Origin: Roseovarius indicus
GTDB lineage: Bacteria; Pseudomonadota; Alphaproteobacteria; Rhodobacterales; Rhodobacteraceae
Direction of reading: 5' to 3'
Length of the DNA: 64,000 bases
NCBI RefSeq assembly: GCF_008728195.1
Contig: NZ_CP031598.1
Span: 2,604,001-2,668,000, forward strand
The translations under genes were made by a program, and so were the position numbers. Of this stretch, positions 10,808 to 20,796 are shown piece by piece. Each line of letters starts with the position of its first letter. Positions within the stretch are counted from its first letter, which is position 1. Under the pieces are notes generated by a model, which was not told the origin of the DNA, ran no database searches, and was given only the letters and a program-made list of their open reading frames with translations.

Positions 10808-11622
10808 ATCATCCCCCCGGGCACGGCCTGTGCGTCGAGCATGGCCTTCGTGGCGGTCATCACGTCATCCTGCCGCATCAGGGCCTCGCCGATCAGGAAA
10901 CAGCGAGCCCCGTAGCGGGCCATGTCGGCCAGGTCGTCTGAACTTGAAAGGCCGCTTTCGCAAACGACGATCCGGTCGGGCGGTACCAGCCGGGACAGGT
11001 GGCGCGACGTATCGAGCGTGGTTTCGAACGTGTTGAGATCGCGGTTGTTGATGCCGATCAGTTTCGACTGCAGGAGCGACGCGCGGTCAAGCTCCGCCTT
11101 GTTGTGCACCTCGATCAGGGCATCCATGCCCCAGCGTGTCGCGGCCGCCTCAAGCTCGGCGGCCTGCTCGTCGGTGACGGAGGCCATGATGATCAGGATA
11201 CAGTCGGCGCCCCAGGCGCGCGCCTCGGCCACCTGGTAGGTGTCGTACATGAAATCCTTGCGCAATACCGGCAGGTTACAGGCCGCTCTTGCCTGCTTCA
11301 GGAACTCGGGCGAGCCCTGGAAACTGGGCGTGTCGGTCAGCACCGAAAGGCAGGCGGCCCCGCCGTCCTCGTAGGCCTTGGCCAGCGCCGGCGGGTCGAA
11401 ATCGGGGCGGATCATCCCCTTCGACGGGCTGGCCTTCTTGATTTCAGCGATCAGGCCGAAGCCGACCTTGCTGGCCTGCAGCAAGGCGTCGGCAAACGGG
11501 CGGACGGGCGGCGCGGCCTCGGCCTGTGCCTCGATTTCCTGCTGGCTCGTTGCCTGCTTGGCGGCGGCGATTTCTTCGAGTTTGTAAGCCTTGATTTCCT
11601 CAAGGATCGTGGGCGTGCTCAT
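10804..11622 (-). CDS. trpC: Indole-3-glycerol-phosphate synthase
   Basis: Closes the indole ring in tryptophan synthesis. A 272-residue TIM barrel with the family motifs [37 protein letters not shown] and [10 protein letters not shown]. It stands alone and is not fused to TrpF. It overlaps its neighbours by 4 bases on both sides. Confidence 0.97.
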   Translation of the reverse strand: MSTPTILEEIKAYKLEEIAAAKQATSQQEIEAQAEAAPPVRPFADALLQASKVGFGLIAEIKKASPSKGMIRPDFDPPALAKAYEDGGAACLSVLTDTPSFQGSPEFLKQARAACNLPVLRKDFMYDTYQVAEARAWGADCILIIMASVTDEQAAELEAAATRWGMDALIEVHNKAELDRASLLQSKLIGINNRDLNTFETTLDTSRHLSRLVPPDRIVVCESGLSSSDDLADMARYGARCFLIGEALMRQDDVMTATKAMLDAQAVPGGMM

Positions 11623-12638
11623 GCGGCCTCCGATGTAACCTGGGCGAGCGTTTCGACCTTCGCCTTTGCCGCCCCGCTATCGAGGCTTTCCCGGGCAACG
11701 TCCACCCCGTCTTTCAGATTTTCCACTTTACCGGCGACAACCAGCCCGGCGGCCGCGTTGAGCAACACGGCATCGCGATAGGCGCCGGGGGCCCCGTCAA
11801 GAAGGGCGCGGAAGGCGTCTGCGTTTTCCTGCGGGGTGCCTCCGAGGATGTCCTCGAAGGGATGGACCGGCAGGCCGGCATCTTCGGGATGCACTTCCGC
11901 CTCGCGCACGCTGCCATCTTCTTCCAGGGCCGCAAGCCAGGTGATGCCGGTGATGGTCATCTCGTCGGTGCCGTCGCTGCCATGTACCAGCCAGGCCCGC
12001 TCCGACCCGAGCTTGCCCAGGGTTTCGGCCATCGGCCGGATCAGGTCGCGGGCGAAGGCGCCGGTGAGCTGGCGCTTGACCCCGGCGGGGTTGGTCAGCG
12101 GCCCGAGGATGTTGAAAATGGTGCGGGTGCCAAGCTCGGTCCGGACCGGGCCGACATGGGCCATGGCGGGGTGGTGCATGGGCGCCATCATGAAGGCGAT
12201 GCCGGCTGCTTTCAAAGCCTTTTCAACGACTTTCGGGCCGACCATCACGTTGATGCCCATCTGTGTCAGCGCATCCGCCGCCCCGGATTTGGAGCTCAGG
12301 TTGCGGTTCCCGTGCTTGGCCACGGGCACGCCGGCGCCGGCCACGACAAAGGCGGTGGCCGTCGAGATGTTGAGCGTGCCCTTGCCGTCTCCACCCGTAC
12401 CGACAATATCAATAGCGCCGGGCAAGCTACTGACCTTGTTGCATTTTGCCCGCATCACCGAGGCTGCGGCGGTGTATTCATCCACCGTTTCGCCCCGCGT
12501 GCGCAACGCCATCAGGAAACCGCCGGTCTGAGCCGGGGTGGCCTCGCCTTCGAAAAGACAGTTGAACGCAGCCTCGGCCTCTTCGCGGGTCAGCGCGCGG
12601 TCGGCCGCGGTCCCGATCAGGGGTCTGATATCGCTCAT
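11619..12638 (-). CDS. trpD: Anthranilate phosphoribosyltransferase
   Basis: Transfers phosphoribose to anthranilate. 339 residues with the PRPP-binding [14 protein letters not shown] loop and [15 protein letters not shown], and the [12 protein letters not shown] segment. The ATG overlaps the trpG stop by 4 bases. Confidence 0.97.
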   Translation of the reverse strand: MSDIRPLIGTAADRALTREEAEAAFNCLFEGEATPAQTGGFLMALRTRGETVDEYTAAASVMRAKCNKVSSLPGAIDIVGTGGDGKGTLNISTATAFVVAGAGVPVAKHGNRNLSSKSGAADALTQMGINVMVGPKVVEKALKAAGIAFMMAPMHHPAMAHVGPVRTELGTRTIFNILGPLTNPAGVKRQLTGAFARDLIRPMAETLGKLGSERAWLVHGSDGTDEMTITGITWLAALEEDGSVREAEVHPEDAGLPVHPFEDILGGTPQENADAFRALLDGAPGAYRDAVLLNAAAGLVVAGKVENLKDGVDVARESLDSGAAKAKVETLAQVTSEAA

Positions 12639-13216
12639 GCGGGTACCTTCAACATGTCGAGAAAATTCTTCAGGAGCGCATGCCCGTGCTGCGATGCAAT
12701 CGACTCGGGGTGGAATTGCACACCATGGATCGGCAACTCGCGATGCTGCAGGCCCATGATGGTGCCATCTTCGAGTTCTGCCGTGATTTCAAGGCTTTCC
12801 GGGCAGGAGCTGCGCTCGACCACCAGGGAATGATAGCGCGTCGCCTCGAACGGCGATGGCAGGCCGGCGAAGAGGCCCTTGGCGGTGTGCGTGATGTGGC
12901 CCATCTTGCCATGCACGATCTCGGAATGGCGGACGACCTTGCCGCCGAACGCCTGCCCGATGGCCTGATGACCGAGGCACACGCCCAGCAAGGGCGTTTT
13001 CGTCTCGGCCGCGGCTTCGGTCAGGGCGAGGCAGATTCCGGCCTGGTCGGGGTCGCAGGGACCGGGCGACAGCAGGATCCCCGCAGGGTTCATCGCCATC
13101 GCCTCCTGCACGTTCAGGGTGTCGTTGCGCCGCACCACCACATCGGCCCCCAGTTCACCCACGTAATGCACCAGATTGTAGGTAAAACTGTCGTAATTAT
13201 CGATCAGTAGCAGCAT
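12635..13216 (-). CDS. trpG: Anthranilate synthase component II (glutamine amidotransferase)
   Basis: Supplies ammonia from glutamine to TrpE. 193 residues with a class I amidotransferase triad: Cys in [12 protein letters not shown] and the C-terminal His-Glu in GVQFHPESI. The start at 13216 gives the family N-terminus [13 protein letters not shown]; an ATG at 13225 would add three residues. It is first in the trpGDC-moaC-moeA run. trpE is about 4 kb away, so the two subunits are on separate transcripts. Confidence 0.95.
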   Translation of the reverse strand: MLLLIDNYDSFTYNLVHYVGELGADVVVRRNDTLNVQEAMAMNPAGILLSPGPCDPDQAGICLALTEAAAETKTPLLGVCLGHQAIGQAFGGKVVRHSEIVHGKMGHITHTAKGLFAGLPSPFEATRYHSLVVERSSCPESLEITAELEDGTIMGLQHRELPIHGVQFHPESIASQHGHALLKNFLDMLKVPA

Positions 13217-13343
13217 TTCGAGCATCCTGACGGGATTGGGGGGCTTTAGCCCGGGGTGTCGGTCGCGGTATACTTGTTCAGGGTTGCAAGGCACCGTCAA
13301 GGGGCGCAAAGGTAACAAGACGGCAAATAAGAGGGCAGATTTC

Positions 13344-14807
13344 GTGCTACGTGGGGTTTTGGGCGGTTTTCTGACGGGGACCATTCTATCGGGGCTGGCG
13401 CTCGGGACGGCGTCCGTGGTGACGTCGCTTCCGGAGCAGGCGCCGCCGGAAGCATCCGAGGTCGAGGTGCCGGCCGCCTCCGAATTCAACCAGTCGCGCG
13501 AGGATACCGAGGCAGAGATGCCCGCCGCCGACGAAACACCCAGTGCCGATGCCGCGCCCAAGGTCGAGCCGCCGGAGCCGGATGACCTGAGTTCGCTGGA
13601 AGGTGCGGATACGGCACCGGCCTCTCAGCCGCAAACGGGCAGCGCCGAAAGCACGCTGAGCTCGCCCGAGGCGCAATCCGGCAATTCCGGCGTGGACGTC
13701 GACAGTGACGAGCCGGTCTTGCCAAGCCCGCAGGCCCTGGCCCCAGAGGCGCCCGACAGCGAGGAGGGGCTCTCTATCTCGACCGAACCGGCCCAGCCGG
13801 TGCAGCCCGAGGTCGAGCAGGACAGCGGCGTGTTCCAGCCCGAAGCGGACGAGGAGCCCACGCAACCGGAGGCGCCGGAGGCAGAGGCGGCCGACGATCC
13901 GGCGGCCGATGAGACGGTGACCCAAGACGTGGGCGACCCGGCCCCCGTGGACGACGCCCCTTCAGACGGTGCGGCTGACGCCACTGAGGAGAACGCAAGC
14001 GAAGGGGAAATGGCGGCGCTGGATGAGGAGCCGGAGGAGCCCTCGGGCACGATCGGCGATCTTGCGGAGGGTGTCACCACGGACCGTCTGCCATCTGTGA
14101 GCGATGATGGCGCCGGGGCGGAGGATAATCCGCCGCCCCTGGTGAGATATGCCGCGCCATTCTCCAACCCGGAAAACAAGCCTCTCATGGCGATCGTGCT
14201 GATCGATGACGGCAGCAGCCCCATCAGTTTCGAGGCCTTGGCGGATTTCCCGTACCCGATCAGCTATGCCGTCGATGCCGACTGGCCCGGTGCGGCCGAG
14301 GCCGCCGTGAAGTACCGGGGGGCCGGTCTCGAGGTTCTGGCGATGGCCGACCTTCCGCCGGGCGCGGGGGCGACCGATGCCGAGGTGGCGATGCAATCCT
14401 ATCTGGGCGCGGTGCCGGAAGCCGTGGCTGTGATGGAAGGCACGGATACCGGTTTGCAAGCGAGCCGCGCGGCGACGGAACAGCTTATCCCGATCCTGCA
14501 GGATAGCGGGCACGGGCTGGTGCTTTTTCCCAACGGGCTCGACACCGCGCAGAAGCTGATTTCGCGCGAGGGCGTGCCGGTGGTCTCGGTGTTCCGGGAT
14601 TTCGACGGCGATGGCCAGGATGCGACGGTGATCCGGCGTTTCCTCGATCAGGCGGCGTTCAAGGCCGGTCAGGGAGACCAGGGCGTCATCATGGTTGGCC
14701 GACTGCGCGCCGAAACCGTCAGTGCGTTGTTGCTTTGGGGGTTGCAGGACCGGGCCGGCAGCGTGGCGCTGGCGCCGGTATCCGCTGTGCTGCGTGCGGA
14801 GCAATAG
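13344..14807 (+). CDS. Divergent polysaccharide deacetylase family protein with acidic linker
   Basis: A 487-residue predicted secreted or membrane-anchored protein. A hydrophobic N-terminus (about residues 2-27) is followed by some 240 residues of low-complexity Pro/Glu/Ala/Asp linker, then a C-terminal domain ([46 protein letters not shown]) of the divergent polysaccharide deacetylase (YibQ-like) kind. The GTG at 13344 is preferred because AGAGGG lies about 8 bases upstream. The substrate is unknown. It is divergent from trpG. Confidence 0.75.
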   Translation: MLRGVLGGFLTGTILSGLALGTASVVTSLPEQAPPEASEVEVPAASEFNQSREDTEAEMPAADETPSADAAPKVEPPEPDDLSSLEGADTAPASQPQTGSAESTLSSPEAQSGNSGVDVDSDEPVLPSPQALAPEAPDSEEGLSISTEPAQPVQPEVEQDSGVFQPEADEEPTQPEAPEAEAADDPAADETVTQDVGDPAPVDDAPSDGAADATEENASEGEMAALDEEPEEPSGTIGDLAEGVTTDRLPSVSDDGAGAEDNPPPLVRYAAPFSNPENKPLMAIVLIDDGSSPISFEALADFPYPISYAVDADWPGAAEAAVKYRGAGLEVLAMADLPPGAGATDAEVAMQSYLGAVPEAVAVMEGTDTGLQASRAATEQLIPILQDSGHGLVLFPNGLDTAQKLISREGVPVVSVFRDFDGDGQDATVIRRFLDQAAFKAGQGDQGVIMVGRLRAETVSALLLWGLQDRAGSVALAPVSAVLRAEQ

Positions 14808-14824
14808 ATATATAGATCAGGCGG

Positions 14825-15388
14825 TTACGGTGCGATCTTGTGATTGGCGTCGCGCCATTTTCCGGGTTCGAGCCCGTCAAGGCTCCAATCGCCCACATGG
14901 TATCGGACGAGGCGCAAGGTCGGGTGACCCACATGCGCCGTCATCCGCCGCACCTGGCGATTGCGCCCTTCGGAAATCGTGAGTTCGAGCCAGCAATCCG
15001 GGACGGACTTCCGATAACGGATCGGCGGATCCCGCTCCCATATGGACGGCGGAGCGATCCGTTGCACCTTGGCGGGCCGCGTCAGCCCGTCTTTCAGGTC
15101 GACACCGTCGCGCAGGGCTGCGAGAGCGGCCTCGTCAGGCTCTCCCTCGACCTGAACCAGATAGGTTTTTTCCAGCTTATGCCTGGGATCCGAAATACGG
15201 GCCTGCAGGCGGCCATTGTCGGTCAGCACGAGCAACCCCTCGCTGTCACGGTCCAGCCTGCCGGCGGGGTAGACACCGGGCAGGTCGATATAGGCGGACA
15301 GGGTCGGGCGCTTGCTGCCTTCGGTGCCCTTGTCGGTGAATTGCGACAGGACTCCGTAGGGTTTGTTGAAGAGGATCACGCGGGTCAT
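14825..15388 (-). CDS. RsuA/RluE-type rRNA pseudouridine synthase
   Basis: Converts a uridine in rRNA to pseudouridine. 187 residues with the catalytic segment [19 protein letters not shown] (Asp in GRLDRDSEG), the [13 protein letters not shown] start and [23 protein letters not shown] near the end. It lacks an N-terminal S4 domain, as in the short RluE subgroup, which modifies 23S rRNA. The subgroup assignment is by resemblance only. It converges on the deacetylase gene. Confidence 0.87.
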   Translation of the reverse strand: MTRVILFNKPYGVLSQFTDKGTEGSKRPTLSAYIDLPGVYPAGRLDRDSEGLLVLTDNGRLQARISDPRHKLEKTYLVQVEGEPDEAALAALRDGVDLKDGLTRPAKVQRIAPPSIWERDPPIRYRKSVPDCWLELTISEGRNRQVRRMTAHVGHPTLRLVRYHVGDWSLDGLEPGKWRDANHKIAP

Positions 15389-15510
15389 GGCCCGGTTTAC
15401 CCGGCCGGCGGGGCCAATTGAAACCATTCTTTCGGCGCAAAATCGCGCGCTTTCGGGGATACTCGAAAAAGGCGGTACCAGTTCGCCTGTTTCTTTGAGG
15501 TTGCGCCTTC

Positions 15511-16326
15511 ATGTCGGTCGTGTTTCGCCTTCGGGTTCTGTGGGTTGCATGGTGGTACCGCGCGATCTTTGCCCGGCTGTCCGGACAGCGTGACATCATC
15601 CGTGGCAACCTGGCCCGGGTCTTTTCCGGTGAAACCGATCGCGCCCGTCGGGCGCTGGAACGGCGGATTATCGGTAACCAGGCCCGGTTCTATGGCGAGA
15701 TCATGAATGCAGACCGGTTCCTGAAGGGCCTTGGCCAACCCGAGATCGACGGGCCGGGGCAGGCGCCCTTTTTCGAAGCGGTGGAGGCCGGAAAGCCGGT
15801 GATCCTGTTGACCGGCCACGTGGGCAACTACGTGGTGGGCCTTCAGATGCTGACGGCGCTCGGTATCCGGGCCGGGTTTCTTTATCGCACGCGGGGCAAC
15901 GTCCTGCTCGACAGTCGCTTCGACCGGGTTCTGAGCGCGATGGGCCAGGTTGGGTTCAAGATCAGTCACCGGAAACACAGGCAGTACGAGGGAAATCTCA
16001 GGGATTTCATTGCCTTCCTGGGGGAAGGTAATCCTGTTGTCATGCTGGGGGACCATCGCGACCGGCGCGGCGCGCGCCTGCGGTTCCTGGGGCAGCGCAA
16101 GGCGCCGACGTCACTAACGCCCGCCAAGCTGGCACTGGCGCATGACGCGCCGCTCATTCCATGTTTCGTGTTGCGAAAGGGAAGGCGCAGCCGCTTTCGC
16201 GTCTACATGGCCGCGCCGATCACGCCGGGAGAGCCCAAAAAGATGATGCAGGCCTTCAACGACGTTGAAAGCGACCTGATTTTCGAGGACCCTGCGCAAT
16301 GGTCATGGACGATCCGCAGATGGTGA
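15511..16326 (+). CDS. Lipid A / lysophospholipid acyltransferase (LpxL/HtrB-like)
   Basis: A 271-residue membrane-associated acyltransferase of the LpxL/HtrB superfamily, expected to acylate a lipid A-type or related envelope lipid. Recognised from the N-terminal hydrophobic segment, ILLTGHVGNYVVG (block I) and VVMLGDHRDRRGARLRFLG. Family members usually read TGHxGNxE; here the acidic residue after the catalytic His is replaced by Val (HVGNYV). Its end overlaps the next gene, so the two are probably co-translated. Confidence 0.75.
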   Translation: MSVVFRLRVLWVAWWYRAIFARLSGQRDIIRGNLARVFSGETDRARRALERRIIGNQARFYGEIMNADRFLKGLGQPEIDGPGQAPFFEAVEAGKPVILLTGHVGNYVVGLQMLTALGIRAGFLYRTRGNVLLDSRFDRVLSAMGQVGFKISHRKHRQYEGNLRDFIAFLGEGNPVVMLGDHRDRRGARLRFLGQRKAPTSLTPAKLALAHDAPLIPCFVLRKGRRSRFRVYMAAPITPGEPKKMMQAFNDVESDLIFEDPAQWSWTIRRW

Positions 16327-17381
16327 CACCCAAACTTTTGATTCACGTACCTGGCAACCTGCTCGACCGGCACGGACAAGCGGGGTTCGGTATCTACGGT
16401 CGCATCGCCCCCGACCTGCGCCGCATGGGGCTGGAGGTCGATTTCGTCGAGCGCCCGTCGACCACCGAGCTCAGCGCGTACACGAAGGAAGACTTTCACC
16501 TCGTTCATCACGGCTTCCTGCGGCGGTTCAACCTGCTCAACTGCGGGATCGCCTATGTCTGGCCGTACTGGTACCTCGATCAGCGCGGCGTGCTGTGCGA
16601 CAGCTCGATGTTGAACGCCAAGCCCAGGCTTGACGGAGTGAATGGCAGGCAGGCCCGGAAGTTTCTGGATGCCCTGCAGCGCAAGACCATTGGGCGCGGC
16701 GTTTCGAAATACGATCAGCCCGAACGGACCGAACCAATCGGTCACGGCGCCATCGTGGTGTTCCTGCAAGGCCTGTCGGATCCCGTGATGCGCAGCATGC
16801 ACATGATGGAAACCGAGATGCTCGACCTTGTCCTACGCCATCGGCAGGGTCGCCGGGTTCTGATCAAGCCGCATCCGAAGTTTCCCGACACGATCGCCTC
16901 GGCCCACGCGCGGATGTTGGCCGAACGCGAGCCGGAGGTGCGTGTCATCGATGCCAACATCCACGACCTTCTGGAAGGCGCTTATTGTTCAGTTTCAATA
17001 TGTTCCGGGGCGTCCTTCGAAGGGCTTTTTCACCGGGTTCCGGCCATTCTCTTCGGGCGGAGCGACTTCGCTGTCTGCGCCTGGACCGTGCGCAATGCGG
17101 AGGAGGCCGAACAGGCACTGACGGAGATCGGGGAGGTGGACTTCCCGTATGAGCGCTTCCTGTTCTGGTTCCTGCGGAAGAAGATGTACAATCAGCGCGA
17201 CCCGAACCTTGTGGCGCGTGTGCTGCAGCGGATCAAGCGGACCGGGTTCGACCTGATGCCGGACGGGCCTGCAGGCCCGGTGACACGGGTTCTGGGGCCT
17301 GCGGAGGATGAGCCTCCGCCTTCGCCGCTGGTGCCACTGTCAGCCAAGTCTGACGACAAAGGGCCCGGCCGGAAAGGGTGA
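16299..17381 (+). CDS. Capsule polysaccharide-type glycan biosynthesis protein
   Basis: A 360-residue soluble protein. The C-terminal half has GAIVVFLQGLSDPV, RVLIKPHPKFPDT and SVSICSGASFEGLFHRVPAILFG, which fit the phosphate/CDP-binding half of KpsC/KpsS-type capsule enzymes (GT-B-like, KPHP motif). The N-terminal half is less typical. The start is uncertain, with ATGs at 16299, 16305 and 16320. It overlaps the acyltransferase, so the pair may work together on a surface lipid-glycan; that is inference. Confidence 0.6.
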   Translation: MVMDDPQMVTPKLLIHVPGNLLDRHGQAGFGIYGRIAPDLRRMGLEVDFVERPSTTELSAYTKEDFHLVHHGFLRRFNLLNCGIAYVWPYWYLDQRGVLCDSSMLNAKPRLDGVNGRQARKFLDALQRKTIGRGVSKYDQPERTEPIGHGAIVVFLQGLSDPVMRSMHMMETEMLDLVLRHRQGRRVLIKPHPKFPDTIASAHARMLAEREPEVRVIDANIHDLLEGAYCSVSICSGASFEGLFHRVPAILFGRSDFAVCAWTVRNAEEAEQALTEIGEVDFPYERFLFWFLRKKMYNQRDPNLVARVLQRIKRTGFDLMPDGPAGPVTRVLGPAEDEPPPSPLVPLSAKSDDKGPGRKG

Positions 17382-17396
17382 GCCTACCCGGCCCTT
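17357..17396. terminator. Possible bidirectional hairpin between convergent genes
   Basis: AAGGGCCCGG and CCCGGCCCTT form a 7-bp stem plus 2 bp after one mismatch, at the junction of two convergent genes. No strong T-run follows on either strand. Confidence 0.35.
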
Positions 17397-18906
17397 AGCT
17401 GTTTCCGTCGCCGCTGAACCGGGCCGCATCGGCCGCCGCGCGGCGAATGGCGTTGGATTTGTGGACCGTCTCCATGTACTCGGCATCCGGGTCGCTGTCA
17501 TAGACGACACCGCCGCCAGCCTGGATATAGAGCTTTTCGTCTTTCACCAGTGCGGTTCGCAGGGCAATACAGATGTCCATGTCGCCGCCGGCGCTGAAAT
17601 AGCCCACACCACCGCCGTAGACGCCCCGTTTCTCGGGTTCGAGCTCGTCGATGATCTCCATCGCGCGGACCTTGGGGGCGCCGCTGACGGTACCGGCGGG
17701 CAGGCCGGCCAGCAAGGCCGACAGCGCGTCCTGATCGTCAGCAAGTTCGCCCACGACGTTCGAGACGATATGCATCACGTGGCTGTAGCGCTCGATGATG
17801 AATTCCTCGGTCGGGCGCACCGTGCCTATGCGGGCGACACGTCCGACGTCGTTCCGGCCAAGGTCGAGCAGCATCAGGTGCTCGGCCAATTCCTTCTGGT
17901 CCGCCAGCAGGTCTGTTTCGTGGGCGCGGTCTTCTTCCGGCGTGGCGCCGCGGGGGCGGGTGCCGGCGATCGGGCGGATCGTGACCTGCTTGTCGAAGAC
18001 GCGCACGAGAATTTCGGGGCTGGCGCCCACCACCTGGAAGCCGCCGAAATTGAAGTAGAACATGAAGGGCGACGGGTTGGTGCGCCGCAGACTTCGGTAG
18101 AGCGCAAAGGGCGGCTGGCGGAAGGGTTGTGTCCAGCGCTGGCTGGGAACAACCTGGAAGATGTCGCCGGCGCGGATGTATTCCTTGGCCTTTTCGACAG
18201 CCTCGCAATAGGCCTCGCGGGTAAAGTTCGATTGCGGCGGAGCGTCCTCGTGCGCTTCGCCGAGGTTGCGGCTGGTTTGGGGCAGGGCGCGGTCGAGGTC
18301 GCGCACGGCGTCCATCACCCGCTCGGCGGCCTGGGCATAGGCCGCACGGGCCGAAAGCCCGGCGTCGGCCCATGCGGGCGCCACGACCGTGACATCGCCC
18401 TTCACACCGTCGAGCACCGCCACCACCGATGGTCGCAGCATCAGCGCGTCGGGCAGGCCAAGCGGGTCGGGGTTCACGTTCGGCAGATGCTCGACCAGGC
18501 GGATCATGTCGTAGCCCAGATAGCCATACAGCCCGGCACTGGCGGCGGGCAGGTCATCGGGGAGGTCGATCTTGCAGGCGGCGATCAGGGCGCGCAGATT
18601 TTCCAGCGGGCCGCCGTCTTCATCCTCGAAGGCGGCGCTGTCATAGCGGGCCTGCCGGTTGATGCGGCTCTTTTCGCCATGGCATTGCCAGATGAGGTCG
18701 GGCTTCATGCCGATGATCGAGTATCGTCCGCGCACTTCTCCGCCGGTCACCGATTCTAGCATGAAGGCATCCTGCGCCGCACCGGTCAACTTGAGCATCA
18801 GCGATACGGGCGTATCGAGATCTGCCGCAAGCCGGGCATAGACAACCTGGTTCTTTCCGGCTTCGTAGCCCTCGGCGAAGGTCTCGAAAGAGGGGGTCAA
18901 TTCCAC
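17395..18906 (-). CDS. trpE: Anthranilate synthase component I
   Basis: Makes anthranilate from chorismate with TrpG. 503 residues with the chorismate-binding segments AGDIFQVVPSQRW, IAGTRPRGATPEED, ERYSHVMHIVSNV, LPAGTVSGAPKVRAMEII and YGGGVGYFSAGGDMD. It begins 12 bases after ppiD, so the two are probably cotranscribed. No leader peptide or attenuator fits in so short a gap. Confidence 0.97.
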   Translation of the reverse strand: MELTPSFETFAEGYEAGKNQVVYARLAADLDTPVSLMLKLTGAAQDAFMLESVTGGEVRGRYSIIGMKPDLIWQCHGEKSRINRQARYDSAAFEDEDGGPLENLRALIAACKIDLPDDLPAASAGLYGYLGYDMIRLVEHLPNVNPDPLGLPDALMLRPSVVAVLDGVKGDVTVVAPAWADAGLSARAAYAQAAERVMDAVRDLDRALPQTSRNLGEAHEDAPPQSNFTREAYCEAVEKAKEYIRAGDIFQVVPSQRWTQPFRQPPFALYRSLRRTNPSPFMFYFNFGGFQVVGASPEILVRVFDKQVTIRPIAGTRPRGATPEEDRAHETDLLADQKELAEHLMLLDLGRNDVGRVARIGTVRPTEEFIIERYSHVMHIVSNVVGELADDQDALSALLAGLPAGTVSGAPKVRAMEIIDELEPEKRGVYGGGVGYFSAGGDMDICIALRTALVKDEKLYIQAGGGVVYDSDPDAEYMETVHKSNAIRRAAADAARFSGDGNS

Positions 18907-18918
18907 CTTAGGGGCCCT

Positions 18919-20760
18919 TTACTGGAAGTTTGAATGAACGGCGTTCATTGCGGCCTGGTCCAGCTCTATCCCGGCGCGATTGCGGATGTCGTTTGCCAGA
19001 ACCTGGAACAGATCCTGCGACAGGCTGGTCGCGGCACGTTGCTGCAGAAGGTCCTGAAGCTCTTGCAGGTCGCTGTCCTCGGAATCGGGCGGCAGGATTT
19101 CGTCGAGCTTGATGACGAACACACGGCCGTCGCCTTCAATCATCGTGGCGCCGCCTTCTTCCATGCCGAACACCGTTTCGATGAATGAGGGCGGGACTTC
19201 TGCGCGGAAGCCGCGGCGCGTCAGCGTCTGCGATCCGTCGACGGAGAGGCCTGCCTCCTCGAGGCTTTCCCCGCCGGCGAGACGTTCGACCACGGGTTCG
19301 GCCTGAGCCTTGAGTTCGGACACCAGCGCCTCCTGTTCCCAGGCGGCGGTAACCGCGTCGCGCACCTCTTCAAGCGGCTGAACCTCGGGCGGAACAACCT
19401 CGTCGAGGCGCATGGCGAAGATCCCGCCCTCGTCGAGTTGCATCACCTCTGGATAATCTCCCTCGCTCACCGCGCTGGCGGCGCTTCGAAACGCGTCATA
19501 GGCGGCGATGCCCTCGCTGATGCCCTCATGCCAGTCGATCTGGCCAAGCTCGAGGTCGGTTTCGTCGGCCAGGTCCTCGATCGTGGCGCCGCCGGCCAGA
19601 AGGTCATCGACCGCGTCGATCCGGCTGTCGACGACGCGGCGGGCGCGGTCGGCGGCCAGTTCGGCGCGCAGGTCGGGTTCGGCTTCCTCGAAGGTGGTGA
19701 CCTGCTCGGACAGGACGGCGTTCACCCGGAACAGGGCAGGGCCCACGGGCGAAGAGAGCGGCCCCACGACATCCCCCGTGCTGGCGGCAAACACGTCGTC
19801 ACCGGCGCCTTCAAGATCGGCGCGCGACACGTCGCCCAAGTCGATATCGGCGAGGTCTAGGCCGCGCTCGGCGACCAAGTCCTCAAAGGTGGAGTCTCCG
19901 CTCTCGATCTGCTCGAGTGCGGCCTGTGCGGCTTCTTCCGAGCCGAAGGCCAGCCGTTCGACCAGCCGGCGTTCGGGCTGGTTGAATTCGCTCTCGCGCG
20001 CCTCGTAGGCGTCGCGAAGCGCCTCTTCATCCACCTCGATCGTATCGATCAGCATGTCGGGCGTCAGCAGGGCATAGGTGATGCGCTTGCGTTCGGGGAC
20101 CGTGAACTGATCTTCGTTTTCAGAATGATAGGTTTGCAGGTCGCTGTCATCGGGCACCGGCATGCCGGTCTGAAGGTCGTCGCGGCCGAGGACGGACCAG
20201 GTCACCGAGCGCTGTTCGCCGAGATAGTCGAGAAGGGTCTGCATGTACCCTTCGGGCATGGTGACGCCGGCCATCACCGCCGCCTGAAGAAAGCTGCGGG
20301 CGGTTTCTGCGCGGATGTCTTCCTCGAACGCCGATTCCGACAGGCCGGCCTGATCGAGCGCGTAGCGATAGCCTTCGCGGTCGAAACTGCCGTCAACGCC
20401 CTGGAACTGCTGCATGCCGACAATCTCGTCACGCAGGTTCTCGTCGCCGATCGACAGCCCGATCTGCCCGGTTTCATGGTCGAAGGCGGCCGAGGCGATG
20501 AGACGCGCCAGAACGGAATCGGTGACACCGATGTCGCGCGCCTCGGCAAAGCTGACAGGCTCTCCCCGCTCGGCCTCGACCGCTCGGATCTCGCGCTGAA
20601 GGGCGCGGGCATACTCGTCGACGTCGATATCGGAGTCGCCGACCGAGCCGATCGAGCGGACGGTGCCCGACAGGTTGGTCACGCCAAAGCCCCCGAGCCC
20701 GAGGATCAGGAGGGCCATCAAGACCCAGACGAGCGTGTTGGTGATGCCCTTTTTCGCCAT
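18919..20760 (-). CDS. Periplasmic peptidyl-prolyl isomerase PpiD-like (SurA_N plus parvulin)
   Basis: A 613-residue inner-membrane-anchored periplasmic folding factor. It has one N-terminal transmembrane segment (about residues 10-30, LVWVLMALLILGLGGFGV), a SurA-type N-terminal chaperone region (about 40-170), a parvulin-like domain in the middle and a second rotamase-like part before the acidic C-terminus. Length and layout match PpiD. Confidence 0.87.
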   Translation of the reverse strand: MAKKGITNTLVWVLMALLILGLGGFGVTNLSGTVRSIGSVGDSDIDVDEYARALQREIRAVEAERGEPVSFAEARDIGVTDSVLARLIASAAFDHETGQIGLSIGDENLRDEIVGMQQFQGVDGSFDREGYRYALDQAGLSESAFEEDIRAETARSFLQAAVMAGVTMPEGYMQTLLDYLGEQRSVTWSVLGRDDLQTGMPVPDDSDLQTYHSENEDQFTVPERKRITYALLTPDMLIDTIEVDEEALRDAYEARESEFNQPERRLVERLAFGSEEAAQAALEQIESGDSTFEDLVAERGLDLADIDLGDVSRADLEGAGDDVFAASTGDVVGPLSSPVGPALFRVNAVLSEQVTTFEEAEPDLRAELAADRARRVVDSRIDAVDDLLAGGATIEDLADETDLELGQIDWHEGISEGIAAYDAFRSAASAVSEGDYPEVMQLDEGGIFAMRLDEVVPPEVQPLEEVRDAVTAAWEQEALVSELKAQAEPVVERLAGGESLEEAGLSVDGSQTLTRRGFRAEVPPSFIETVFGMEEGGATMIEGDGRVFVIKLDEILPPDSEDSDLQELQDLLQQRAATSLSQDLFQVLANDIRNRAGIELDQAAMNAVHSNFQ

Positions 20761-20796
20761 GTTTTCCCCTGTCAGACAGCGATGTTCCGAGCCTGT

